From positions 434,001-498,000 of the forward strand of contig CAJNYU010000114.1 of NCBI GenBank assembly GCA_905331475.1: a stretch of 64,000 bases of DNA. The letters run 5' to 3'. Below, one piece after another: positions 24,417 through 36,676 of this stretch. The stretch's first letter is position 1, and the number at the start of each line of letters is the position of its first letter. The position numbers and the translations under genes were made by a program. The DNA is from Rotaria socialis (Eukaryota; Rotifera; Eurotatoria; Philodinida; Philodinidae). The notes under the pieces are model-generated. The model had not been told where the DNA came from and searched no databases. It was given only the letters and a program-made list of their open reading frames with translations.

Positions 24417-27400
24417 ATATCTTTATATTTATAGGCGAAGTTCATATTGTTTTCGAGATAGTCGGCTTGATTAAATATTTACTGCATATCGATAGCCATC
24501 TGCGGCAGCGTTTGTTGAAAGTAAGCTTTATTACACAACGGTAAACATGGCATCATTGACTGATTCATAAAATATCTATTGTTTTCTGATTCAACTATGA
24601 ATTTAAAAAAGCAAAGGTTTACATTCTTTTTATAGAAATGTATTGGAAAACTTTAAATACTAATGTACGAATTGGAATAGTCGTACTGGAACAGTTATTT
24701 TTATTTCTTAGAAAAATAACTACTCTGATCTAAGATTGATACTTATCAAATAAACAAGAAAGCAATTTAACGTATTATTGTTTAGTACAAGAAATATCTC
24801 TAAAATATTTTTCGAGATCGATGACATTCTATATCATTTCTCCACTATTCTGAAAGTGTTGTAATCCTTTAAATTTGTTTGGCATATTCTTCAATACAAT
24901 GCACACAACTCTGATATGGATATGAGTCAACTAAGTCCGTGAATAAGGATCCAAAAGATTATAGAAAATCTTAAATAGAAATAACGTCCTTTACTAATGT
25001 TATTGAATACAGTATTTTTAAGTTTTCGCGAAAATTATAGTAATTGTATGTGCATCACTCTAGAAAAAGCTTTTGTCGTTTATTTAAAACGATCTATGTC
25101 CATTTAAACCGACACAAACTTTTCAACTAAACAATCTTTACTATTTAGCCACATTGGAAAGCGTTCGTGTAAATTATGTGCAAATGAAAGTGCTCATGGA
25201 GATTCTTTTATCAAAACAGAATTTACGTTCAATACGAATCGTTACTTAAACACCTTAACCATTGATGTTTTAGATATTATGACGGTTTTCAAAGCAATGG
25301 TATCCATTAAAACTGTTCTACCATATGTGAGTGACGTTAACTCGGTCGAATGCAGTGAGGATGATTTTAAAAGTTTCTTTGCAGAAATTCAGAAAAGATA
25401 ATGAAAATATAATTTAACTAAAATTACGATTTAGCTTCAGAGGAAAATTTGACAAGAGTACAGTTTTACGTCATTTACACATATAACTGATAGTGCTGAC
25501 ATTCATGCATAGTCGTATATTTGGATTCACAACAAAGAATCCTTATATACAGAGCAGAGATCGTCACAGGACAGTCCTGCCCTGCGCCCTGATGATTTTT
25601 CCTATAAACTGATATACAACAGATTTTTCAGTCGATTATGCTGACATGGTGATGGATTATAATGTATGTCATTATGCGCCAGTCACTGTGAAATTTGTTG
25701 CTATGTCTAGTTCGGACAATACCAGTTTACTCATTTATTATCATATAATTCAATTATAAAAATAAAATACTGCTTCAAAGAGAAATGCAAAACATGGTAG
25801 AGTCATTTAATGTTGTATAAGAGAACGAGCTAAATTAAGAATTATGTGTATGATGAGCTTTTTTTCTAAATGATTTCAGACATGAGCTTAGTGTTCCAGA
25901 GGAAATTTCGCTCAAAGATTCAACATGTTCTAATGGTAAATTTCTTCGCATGTTTTAGTTTTGTATGCTTAGTTCTCTATGTTTTAAATTATTTTCACTT
26001 GATATGAACTCGCCCGGTTCTACAAAATTAGAAAATCTTTTGTTTCATGATAAATCTTACCACCCCATAATACACAATGAATCTCTTGCTACTAGTACAT
26101 TTTGAAGAGTCTTTATTTATCCAGCACGATGAGTTGATGAGAAGAAATGTGAAAGATTTACTCGATTTCTCACTTATTCAAATTATATACATATTCAATT
26201 CGCTAGATCACGATAAGCGCATTATTTTTGCACTGAACTGATTTTTGTGATAATCTTAATTGCTGTTTGCTACTCATATTTAATTATGTTTTAAGCGCAT
26301 ATCTATATTTTCTCGAATATAGATAAATAAAATATGAGTACTTTACTTTTCAGCGGTCACAAGATTTTCATTTAATCTTTACCTTTTTCAATATTTCAGT
26401 TCAATTTGTAATCACGCCCTGTGACAGTCTCTGAATACAGAGACAATAATGAATAATTGATTTTCATCGATAAATTGATCAATGATCGATATGTTCTAAT
26501 TAATTTCGTATGTACACTTTTAATATACATGTTACTCTTATATTTTATTTGCATTCTAGTTATTTTCCGTATAGTCATACTCTAGAACGCTGATTGCTTC
26601 ATTAAATATTTATCGAATCTCACCTTACATTAACGCAGAACGAGACAAATTTCTGTTCGAAGACGACAATGCTGTAGGATTAAATAATAAATTTTCATAA
26701 AAGTATGAATAAAGTGAAATGTCATCTATATCAATAAAAGTTTCTTCTTGATCCACAAATAGATTAAAATCTCATCATTCTCCACAATAAGGCGCTCAAT
26801 AAATATTTGCCCAAAATTAGTAATAACAAAATTGATACGTACAAGTTTCACTGGAAATCGAATCCTAGCTAGTAAATACAATACAATCTGATATCCATCA
26901 TCAATTCCATTTTTCTTCTTCAGCATAAATACTGATATTCTCTAGTGTACTACGCCGATGTATCAATTAAGATGTTGTTGATCAAAATAATCTTAACGAA
27001 GCTTATCCTAATTTATTTTCAAGTGAAAATCAATCATACACTTGGTATGGAAGCTTTAGTTTGACACATCGACTTCTGAATCGCCTACATAGAAAATGTT
27101 GATACAACAGTTACTACAACAGCTAGTTATTTACATTGGTCATTAAAGTTTTTTTTTAAATTTTATTCTCATCGATCTCACATATTTTGATTATTTTTCT
27201 TTTGTTATCATACAGCTGAAACAATGCAGAAAAAAATAAAGTAATAATTGTTGTCAGTAGTAGTAGTAGCTACTGATGTTATTGTATTGTTACTATAGTA
27301 GAAGCAGATGTAATAATAATATCAGCCGTACTCAGGTTAATGTTGGGTGTGGTAATCCATAGTGGCTAACAATTAAAATGCAACTACGAAGGATAAATAT

Positions 27401-29815
27401 AGTTCATTATGATGATTATTTTAACTGTTAAGATTATGCAGTACAAGTTATTGATCGAATTGAAATAGCACTCGTCACACGTTGATTTTAAAATTTAAAT
27501 ATTCAGATTCGGTGAAAACATAATTAGTTTGCATACGTTATATTACCAGTAAACGTTCAGTTGTATAGAAGATATTAGCCTGTATCAATTCACTTTCCAA
27601 CAAAATATACTCTGCGGACATACAATGAAAGAATGGGTACACACTAGCGAAAAGTCACCGTCGCCTTGTGACTAGTGAATTATCTCGACGCAAAAAGTGA
27701 ATGTTAGTAGCTATACTCTGAATCAAACTATTGCTGACTAAGTAAAACATTCAAAATGACAAACCACTTTGAAAACGAAAGTTCGAACGACTAGCAATAA
27801 TGTATACATGAGAATTGGATGGATTTTTGAAATGTTTATTATGTAGTTTCAATTTGATTTAAAATTAAGACAAACTTATGGAATCGATTTAATTCTTCTT
27901 CGGATTATTTTAAGAACAATCAACAATCAAATTGAAGCGTTTCGAAGTTTTATTTACCATCGACACTTCATTGAAAATAAAGCATAGTCTAGAGCACGAT
28001 GAATACTCACAATTAGTTGACAAAGATCATTAAAAAAAAGATGATTGCTGCATTTAACTATTTACTACAATTCGATAATCTTTGTACAGATGTGTGTTTC
28101 TTTATGTATTCCTATTGCATAATTTTAAAAAAAAAACCTTCACTATAGAAAGTTTATCTAAGAAATCTATCAATATGTTCTCTCGTTTTAAACATCCCCC
28201 ATAACGATGTTCACATTGCTTTAATAAATTAAAATATTCGAGTCACTTTGATTGATTAGTTTCTACAAAAATGATTTACTTTCAAATTCTTCAATTATGT
28301 CCACAAATTTTCAAGAACAGCCCTTACATAAATGCCACAAGATTTTTTATTTTAAATTGAATCATTCATATGTTTGTTCTGTGACAATGAAACGGCAAAT
28401 ACAAAAACAAGGATTATTATTTCTAACATCGTAATGTTTCAAAAAGAGATAAAAACTTCTTTATGAACCGTATATTTATTGTATTGAATAGTTTAATTAC
28501 ACACTAGCAATTGTATTCATCTTCAATGTCATGCATCATTTAATTGCAAATGACAACTGTACATTTTACCTCGCCAATTTGTTCTTTTTTTTCACTACAA
28601 TGATGTATCACGAGAAGAGAAAGAAGACATAATTTGTTTTCTTTTCTTTCTTCGTTATATTGTAAAACCTTTATGCGATGATTGACGATATTCATAATCA
28701 TACTGTTATATTGTTGACAACTACTTCGGTTGAGTATTGTTTCTCCAGGTTAAAACAATCATTTGTCTTCATTAGCAGATGATTGACTTAAACAAAAAAT
28801 AATGATCAAGTGCTCCATTATTTACACACTCCTCGTCGAGATTTCTATTTCAAACAATCAGTAATAGATCTGAGCAACGACTGAGAATGTTTTTATTGGA
28901 ATACTCACTGTAAGATACCGGTGGATTCGGCTCCTACTCTTTAATCGTATGGTAGTTGTGTTTAGAAAAATGAATTAAATTTTATACTTATTTCAAAAAA
29001 TCATTGAGCCGCATCTAACAAAAAATATACTTGTTGTCGTAAAGCAGATAGAAAGATTAGGGGCTCTTTCTTTCTGTAAGATATTTATCTATTATTAAGG
29101 TTTTCTTTTCTCTAACCCAACATGAAACAAATCTGTGTTCTCTTATCCATTTGATTTGATCAGAAATGTAATCGTTTTTTGAATCGTTACCCAGAGCATA
29201 ATCACTCACCTACCCGTACACTGTATGGGAGATACTGATATTATAAAGCGAAGCATCTTTTTTTATTCACTGAGGCAGAAAGATTGTTTCTTTTCACGCT
29301 CGAAAGATAGTATTGGTTGGTATTCTTTTCTCAACTATTTATTTTCATCGAGGTATGAACCAGAGTTATGCGTCTTCTCGTAGATCATATTTTTTGAAAG
29401 GCAGATTTCTCGTTCAACATTTCGTAAAATAATCTGTTAGACTGGATCAATATGATGATATTTCATTTGGAATTTGTTTTAGAAATAAAATAAACTCGAA
29501 ATGTTCTTCACAATACATTTTGATACTTTTAATCTCATCAGAACAGTTTGTTAGTTTAAAATTATCAAAGCTAAGCTTTGAGAACATTTCGAATGCTTTG
29601 ATTTTCAAAAATATTTGTTTTCACCTATTTCAGCATTGGTAACAAGTATGAAACACGAAATAACATCAGATTTAAGTATTCGTAGAAGTTTATTATTTTA
29701 ATAAATATAAATTGAACGCAGTGATAAGATTTCCAACTACGGATAGAGTTACTAGTTGTAACCAATTTGTTACTTAAGGATAATGCAATGTGTATATATA
29801 TTATTTTAGATTAAA
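24417..29815. other. Gene-poor 5.4-kb region
   Basis: No complete gene was recognised. Two weak exon-like islands on the plus strand are an open frame from about 25112 to a TAA at 25401 (no Met; contains CKLCANE) behind an acceptor-like TTTAG, and a 55-base open block at about 25893-25947 framed by TTTCAG and G|GTAAAT. Both are within what chance allows in AT-rich DNA. The last 1.3 kb has scattered similarity to the sequence upstream of the second mscL. Confidence 0.45.
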
Positions 29816-30330
29816 ATGGGAGGTTGTTGCGGTTCTGCTCGACTCTTTTGCAAAGACTTTCGCGCGTATGTAAAGAATTTGTTTTAATTTTCACTTCTCT
29901 TCTATTATAACTTTATGTGAATAGTTTCGTCTTCGAAGGCAGAGTGGTTGATTTAGCTGTTGGTTTCGTTATTGGTAGAGCTTTCAGCACTGTTATTAAA
30001 TCATTGGTCAACGATATTCTTTTACCGCCATTTGGGTTTCTTTTTGGTGGCGTTGAATTTTTTAATTTAACAATTAAAATGCGGAATTTTGCTTATCCAG
30101 ATAATCCGCCAGTTGTTATTCGTTATGGTGAATTTATTCAAAGTTTAGTCTACTTATTGATCATCTCGTTTGCAGTATTTTGCATAATTGCGTTAGTTGC
30201 GCGATTGCGCGAAGGTCGCAAGAAGGAAAATGATGATGGATATGATCTGGTGCCAGAGCTAAGTGAACAAATCAAATTGTTAACTGAAATACGGGATTTA
30301 CTAGGAACAAAACTGGATCCTAAAACATGA
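29816..30330 (+). CDS. mscL: Large-conductance mechanosensitive channel MscL, copy 1
   Basis: Exon 1 is 29816-29865 (17 codons, phase 2), intron 29866-29924 (GTATGT...ATAG), exon 2 is 29925-30330; 151 residues against 130-150 in bacteria. TM1 reads VVDLAVGFVIGRAFSTVIKS then LVNDILLPPFG, the pore-lining signature of MscL. A periplasmic-type loop follows, with FNLTIKMRNFAYP; TM2 is FIQSLVYLLIISFAVFCIIA, then a basic RLREGRKK and a C-terminal helix EQIKLLTEIRDLLG. MscL opens under membrane tension and releases solutes in hypo-osmotic shock. Animals normally lack it, so bacterial ancestry is inferred, but the intron and AT-rich context show it is integrated. The N-terminus MGGCCGSARLFCKDFR fits N-myristoylation (Gly2) with adjacent Cys for palmitoylation. 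A poly(A) signal AATAAA lies about 37 bp after the stop. Confidence 0.93.
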
Positions 30331-30724
30331 TCTATAAACCAGTTCATTTGTTTTTTTTTAGAAAATGAATAAAATTTCTTGTTTATTTAAATGTATATAA
30401 CTTCTTTACCAGTAAGCGATAGTGAATGATTAATCAAGTATAAATGAATCGGCTGCGTAAAATTACGGCTGACTAAATATATATTTGCTGGTAATTATCA
30501 ATCGTATTATCTTAGCTTTGCAGTAAACGAGAAAATAGGAGCGGTTCTTACGAAATTGATATTTAAGAGCGGCAAAGTAAGAGACTCATAGTTCAAGGAA
30601 TTGTAGTGATCCAACCGATTGAGAATAACTAAAATCAATTGTATTTAGAATGTTGAGAACTTGTTCTTGTATAAACATTACTCAAAGAAAAGTGAGTCAA
30701 TATTCCGAATTGTTCATTAATATA

Positions 30725-30945
30725 TTTTGTTAACGGGTGTTCCATAAAGAATGGCCACCTTTTGTTTTCTGTCTGTGAGGTACTTGACAATCGTCTTAAG
30801 ATCTGATTCTAAGCTTGTTGGATAGAGAATTCGTGTCTCTACAAAACTATCCGCTTCGTTTTTCAAAGAAGTTTTTCTTGCCAGTGTAAGATTTAAAAGA
30901 TCAACACCTACTAAACTATCCAACTGTGCGGTGAAATTTTCTTCA
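30725..30945 (-). pseudogene. ORF relic A (inverted partner of 31475-31683)
   Basis: About 66 codons open on the minus strand, beginning near AQLDSLVGVDLLNLTL and ending in ILYGTPV. It matches the relic on the plus strand 0.5 kb away at about 77% in protein and 88-90% in DNA. By eye roughly four differences are synonymous and about sixteen change the residue, so the sequence does not look constrained. Family not recognised. Confidence 0.45.
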
Positions 30946-31474
30946 CACATTAAGTGATTTGTATAAGTCTCTGCTAATCTAGGCCAATGTTAAAAGTTAA
31001 ATATTTGACTTCAAAAGATGGAGAATTCTGTGTTTTATGCTTACTCGACCTTTCCAAGATTCTTGATACTGTCGCTGAGTAGAAAAGGGCTTCGAACTAA
31101 CCCTTGGTAGTATTTTTAGGGGCAGCATAAAAAATAAGGTTTTCCAAATCGAAGCTTCTCCTGTGAAATGGTGATTCTCACACCGTTGACTGCAAAATTT
31201 AATTCTGAAAAAATGGTGTAAGTGTTAGTTTGAACAGCTGAAACATTTTGGGCTGGCTAAAATTAAAATAGAACAATTACATGAGTCACCAGGAAAGGGT
31301 TTTTTCCGTGTTTTCACATTTTCTATTTCAAAAAAAGCGTTCACTCAAATATTTATTCTAAAATCCTCAGAATGGCATCATAAGATGCAAAATTTTATGT
31401 AGAATATCGTAGCATATTTGATTTTGCAACAGAACCACTGTTTTAAAAATTCCATCGTTTTCTTTGTTTCTTTG

Positions 31475-31683
31475 ATCGCGCAGTTGGATGATTTAGTAGG
31501 TGTTGATTTTTTAAATCTTACACTGACAAGAAAAGCTTCTTTGAAGAACGAAGTGGATATTTTTGTAGAGAAACGAATTCTCTATCCAACAAGCGTAGAA
31601 TCAGATCTTAAGACGATTATCAAATGCCTCAAAGGCCGAAGACAAAAGGTGGTCATTCTTTGTGGAACACCCGTTAGTTTCTT
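31475..31683 (+). pseudogene. ORF relic B
   Basis: Plus-strand copy of relic A (AQLDDLVGVDFLNLTL ... ILCGTPV), preceded by an acceptor-like GCGCAG. The two relics form an inverted repeat of about 210 bp with a spacer of about 530 bp. They are either fragments of a multi-copy gene or arms of an unnamed repeat. Confidence 0.45.
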
Positions 31684-31690
31684 GAAGTGA

Positions 31691-34157
31691 ATCGAATATT
31701 GTATTGAATCATGTTTTCATTCGTGTTTCGTTAGCAGAAACCCTATTGAAATGTTTCATAGTAGATTAAGAACAATTGATACTTAAATAAGGTGGTTAAG
31801 CGATCATCACTGAGAATTATTTCTTCATTGTCAAATACTCGCAGTATATATTCTAAAAATTGTTTTATTTTCCACATATAATTGTTACGAAGCCGCCTAT
31901 CATGCAGAATGAATTTAAAGAACTGTAGACATCATTTCATATATTCGAATGATTTTCATAAATTAGCTGTTAGTATAGCGATATTAGCAATTTTAATTCA
32001 TTTATATGTTTAACATGAAGCCCTTTTCACAGATGAGGGTTCGAAAATAGTTTCAACAACGATTTAGCTTTTCAAAATTAGAAAAAGAAATGAATAGTTA
32101 ACTGTCGAGATGAAAAAATACTGACAATTATACTTATAGGAAAAAATTTCAATAAATAATAGATCATTTGTATTTTAATAAACTAAAATCTTGAATAAAC
32201 TTTTAAGAATAGTTTTAGCGAAGATAACTGTGCGAAGTTTGCACTAGTGATGTGAAAATAGTGATAAATTGGTGATATTTTTTTAACTGTACTTCACTCA
32301 GGTGAAACGACATAACGAGATAAAAAGAATTATTTAAACAACAGATTTCAACAAGGATAATTGATATTATAGTTCACCTTCTGCGGAACTGCATTGATGC
32401 TAAAACTAATACTCTAGAAGACTCAATGCAAGTGCAGTATGATATGTCTGTACACCAAAACCAAACTTAAAATAAAAATCGTTTTAAACGATCCTAGAAA
32501 GTTCAAAGATGATCAATCGGCAGCTATTATGATCATACCTTTTTTGTTAGTTTATGATATGGGTCGTAATTTTGCTATCATTGTCGACTTTCTTGTTCTG
32601 TTTCCTTAACAACTATTTCTAATCCCTGTTAACGAGTTGGCTCACTTTTTCTTTGAACAGGTTCTTAACGAAGCTCACCCTTCTTCTACTCACTAGAAAT
32701 AAAAGTATGTTGTTCAGTTGACTGTCGAAAATTTATCGATGCCACAAAAACTGGATCAATTTTACGCAAGATCGCCGTTCATGATTCTAAGAGTGGTAAA
32801 ACGTCGTTTTTCTCTATATGGGTACAAAAATTGCTTGTGGAAGCACTCCACAGAAAAGTCATTTTTGTTTTTTATTGAATCTTGCCTCAAAAGCAAAGGA
32901 GAATTTAACTGTATTTCTTAGACATTGATAGTAAATACAGAAGAGCGTGCAGCGCATGTCGAATTCTATATACCTGTGCGAGCCGGTTACATCTAGATTC
33001 TTCCCGTGTATCTTACTAACGAGTGACTTCGATCTTTTTGCAAGGCGTACACAGCTGATTTATGTGCTATTTATTAATTTCATATTAAAGAGTCGGCTCA
33101 ATCACAAAGTTTTCGATGGGATTTATTGAATCGAATTCTTCTATGTAGAGTGCAAACAAGAAAATACATGGTAAACTGGCATTTGTATCCAAAAACTTCG
33201 TACAATTACAAAATATAAGTTCAACTTGCTCTGCATCAAGTTCCAGTTAGTCACATTTCCAATACGAAAAGTTCAGTTTTAATCGTGTTTCTTTTGCTTC
33301 TTTGTCTTCTTATAGTAAAATGATTTTCGGGATCTGCGATGGTAGTCATTGTCGCAAAAAGTTATACACACCAAAATTTCTATCATGTGACCGCATATAT
33401 ATATAGGAGCATCAATATTAGTAGTTTTAACGATGATAGATGGTCATAATATTGTGCCTACGAATATGTTTCTTGATGGTATGTATTCGGTATCATAAGG
33501 TTCCATTTGCTTTGTTTCTACTTGTAGTAATATTTATGGTATTGAATAGTCAACAACAAACTTAATACAATATTGTAAGCCAGTCAGTCCTTTCTGATCG
33601 ATGACGGAAGGACAACTATCTGATTAGCAGTTTCATTTAAACATAATAAATCAATTATTTTATGCGCTATTAAGTAAAACTATGTCCGTTTTTTTCTTAG
33701 ATCTAATGGTGATGATTTGAATGGTAACATCTTCAGAAGAATAAACTGTAGCATGAAGATGTTCAACTGGTTCTATAGCCCGAATAATCCTTAAGATTAA
33801 AATTTTATATTGGCTTAAAATGAGTAGTATATGATATACTAAAGAATATATGTATATTGATAATAGAATAATAAAAATACTGAATAAGTCGAGCTGAAGA
33901 AATCAATATAATTATTCGTATGATAATCTAAGAATGTGGTCTGATGAAAACTTTGATTGAATTCAAGTGCTTCGGTCTTATTCAAAGTTGGGACCTTGCT
34001 CTTTTTTTGTAAAGTCATGAAAAACAAATAATTGAAGTTTGCTCTCAATAAAAAGGCAATATTTGGGACAATATTTTCAACGTCAACGTTAATCATGTCA
34101 GTATTACTTTGCTAGATCAACAGCAAAAAAAGCAATCAAGTTCGACTGATATATTTC
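31691..34157. other. Intergenic, nothing recognised
   Basis: AT-rich, no coding region or array that I can support. Confidence 0.5.
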
Positions 34158-34614
34158 CAAGGGGGAAACAGCAGACTCCAACTCCTCGGACTCAGGTGGA
34201 GTCAAACGGAGTCACATGGAGCCAGCTGGTTGCATAGAATCACTTAGGATCCCAGAGAGTCATACCTAAACACGAGGAGTCACACAGAGTCTCTTGGAGT
34301 CACAGTAAGTATCGCAAAATCCTTGTGGATCTCGAGAAAACCATTATGGAAATGGAAAACTGATATGTTTTTACTTTTTTCTGTCATAGGTATCATTGTA
34401 TAAAAGTTATTAGTCTCCTTCTTTGCCGGAAATTGTCCAAAAAAACTTCCTATAACAGAACAATATTACTCAGTACCCGGAAGTAGAATTCCCAAAGCTG
34501 AACTGTTTATTCTGTAATGGGAATTCAACTTCCGAGTACTGAGTCATACTGTCAAGAGGGAAATGAGAGACTCCATCTTCTTGGAGTCAGATGGAGTCTG
34601 CTGTTTCCCCCTTG
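34158..34614. mobile_element. Intact hAT-type MITE, 457 bp with 8-bp target duplication
   Basis: Terminal inverted repeats start CAAGGGGGAAACAGCAGACT and are identical for 23 bp at both ends (34158-34180 and 34614-34592). The flanks are a perfect direct repeat TATATTTC (34150-34157 and 34615-34622). An 8-bp target duplication with CAAGGG-type ends is diagnostic of the hAT superfamily. Inside are degenerate 10-bp GGAGTCAnnn repeats near the left end, a 77-bp hairpin at 34468-34544, and a second degenerate copy of the terminal repeat at about 34553-34575 facing the right end. No transposase; it must have been moved in trans. Confidence 0.9.
34468..34544. repeat. 77-bp hairpin within the MITE
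   Basis: Arms of 27 bp (ACTCAGTACCCGGAAGTAGA... and its near-perfect reverse complement, two mismatches) with a 23-bp loop. Possibly a nested small element or a structural part of the MITE. Confidence 0.8.
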
Positions 34615-34622
34615 TATATTTC

Positions 34623-36676
34623 TCATACAATGATTTCTATTTAAATCCTTCGATTATTTATCACACATAACTTGCATCAATTAAAAGAAATTGTTCTTTC
34701 GAATATTCAAGAACTGTATTTCATATAATTTCTCTATTAATATTTTTATTAACCAATGAGGATTTTTTTTTCGGAAGAACTACGATATTCTCATGATTTC
34801 TTTATCAAAAATTTAATCATTTAGATTTCGCTCATGAATGCAATGAAAGAATAAAAGAAAAGACCTTAACACGTCTTGAATCGTGTTGTTTTCAATACAG
34901 ATTGATATAGAAAATTGTTCTCTTTCATGTTAAGAAATTTTGAGCCATCTTTTCGCTTCAGCAAGCAAAATAATCAAAGATACTATCTATATTGACTCAT
35001 ACGTCCTATTCTGCTTGAATCTTTAAAGGTTATCTGTATATGCGACAGAGCTATTCTGTTATGATCGACACACTCAAGTGCTATACTTGCCACCTTCAAT
35101 CACTTCTATCTGATAAATAACACTCAGGTGTGTATCAGGGGTAGGATATAGCAAATTTTCTTCTATACAGACATCAAGAATACAGTTGCTATTGGTATCT
35201 CATTCGTATTTCTCGTTATAACTTTTGCACAAAAGAAAACAGAAATATTTCACGAATAAAACAGCACTGATTTTCATCATCAAGAATAATCCTAAGTATC
35301 GATATAGATACACAGAAAGAACAACTAAAAAAACAATTATCCAATGTAAATAATATTTTTATAAATGATTGAAACTGCTTTGATCAAACACAAGCAATAA
35401 ATTATATCTCTAATTAAACGAATAATGTTTTACATTGCATCAAGTTTATTTATATACGTTGTCTTTAGTGTTTTGTTTTGGAGAAATTTTTCTATTCAAA
35501 GTTTTCGTCATTCGTAATTGTGACACTTCAGAGAAAACGATCATATAGGCATTGAATAAATTCTAACAAGCAACGACAGATTCTGCTACATACTGCAAAA
35601 TCAACATATCCTTGATAATTATAATCGTAGTGAGTCCAATGATTAGTTTGATCACAACATAGTTTTTGTATTGGTTTAAAATGTTATGCATCATTTGATT
35701 GCCAACACCAGCTATACGTATAGCTTCACCATTTACACTTTTTTTTTGCTTGGTAGAATTGATTAGGAAAGACGAAGTATGACACGTTTCCCTTGCGCCT
35801 ATCATATTAGAATGCAGCCAACCCATAATGATGGGAATTAATTTAAAAATATATATATTGAATGAGTTGCAATAGATTTGATCGATTATTGTTTACTTCG
35901 ATGACAAGAAAAGATTATTTTTTACCAATAGCTGATTCATCAACGTAGATATCATTCATCAAATAATAAGAAGAAATATATTCTCTGTGTATTTTCATCA
36001 TATACCCCAAATGTTACATTCACTGTACGATGTCTACAGAGTACTCTATATTCTTTAAGTAGATAACTTTTTTTGTAGAAAAATATATTGAGTTTTACAC
36101 CTTTTACAAACCTAGCTCGAATCTCTCTCAATAATGAATATATTTCTTGTTATAGAACAGATTGAATAGATACAATATCCATCTTGCGTATAAAACGCTT
36201 ATTTTTATTAATAAGGTTTTCTTTTGTGTAGGCCAACGCCGAGAAAAAATATGATTGCTGTTGCATCTCTATTGTTTTATCTTCCATTTTATCGTTTTTG
36301 CTTAATGAGATTTTATCCAATCACCTATATATTCTTGCATCGTATGTAGGATAAAGAGAATAAAAAAATAAAAGTTTCTTATTCACTCAGCCAGAATAAA
36401 GGTTACTACTAACACTATAAAAGGTATTTATTGTACATATTATTTACTTCATTTTTTAATATTATCATACGGGTATGTATAATAAAGACTTGGCTATTGA
36501 AAATTGTAAAGATAAATATTGTTACCGACTTTCAGTGAGAGATTATTTTGTTAGCGATAGTATAGGAATAATATTAAAATTCTTCAATGCTTAAACAAAA
36601 CGTTTCATCGAGACGATATCATACAATTACTCTAGTACTTTATTAATCTAATTATGATTCTTTTTTTAGAATCAAA
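34623..36676. other. Intergenic with one doubtful small ORF (35826-35563, minus)
   Basis: The minus-strand frame 35826-35563 would give 87 residues with a hydrophobic stretch VVIKLIIGLTTIIIIKDMLI, so a small membrane protein is conceivable, but nothing else supports it. The segment from about 35,680 shares short blocks (GCATCATTT.ATTGC, AAGGTTTTCTTTT, TATTCACT.AG.CAGAA) in the same order with 28,530-29,280, upstream of mscL copy 1, suggesting an old segmental duplication. Confidence 0.4.

Noticed and set aside
26840-26880. tRNA-like T-arm (GAAATCGAATCC)
   Set aside because: No matching acceptor stem, D-arm or anticodon arm could be placed around it on either strand.
29816-30330. Bacterial contamination as the source of mscL
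   Set aside because: A spliceosomal intron in phase, AT-rich flanks, eukaryotic poly(A) signals and a second copy with the same intron on the same contig argue for integration.
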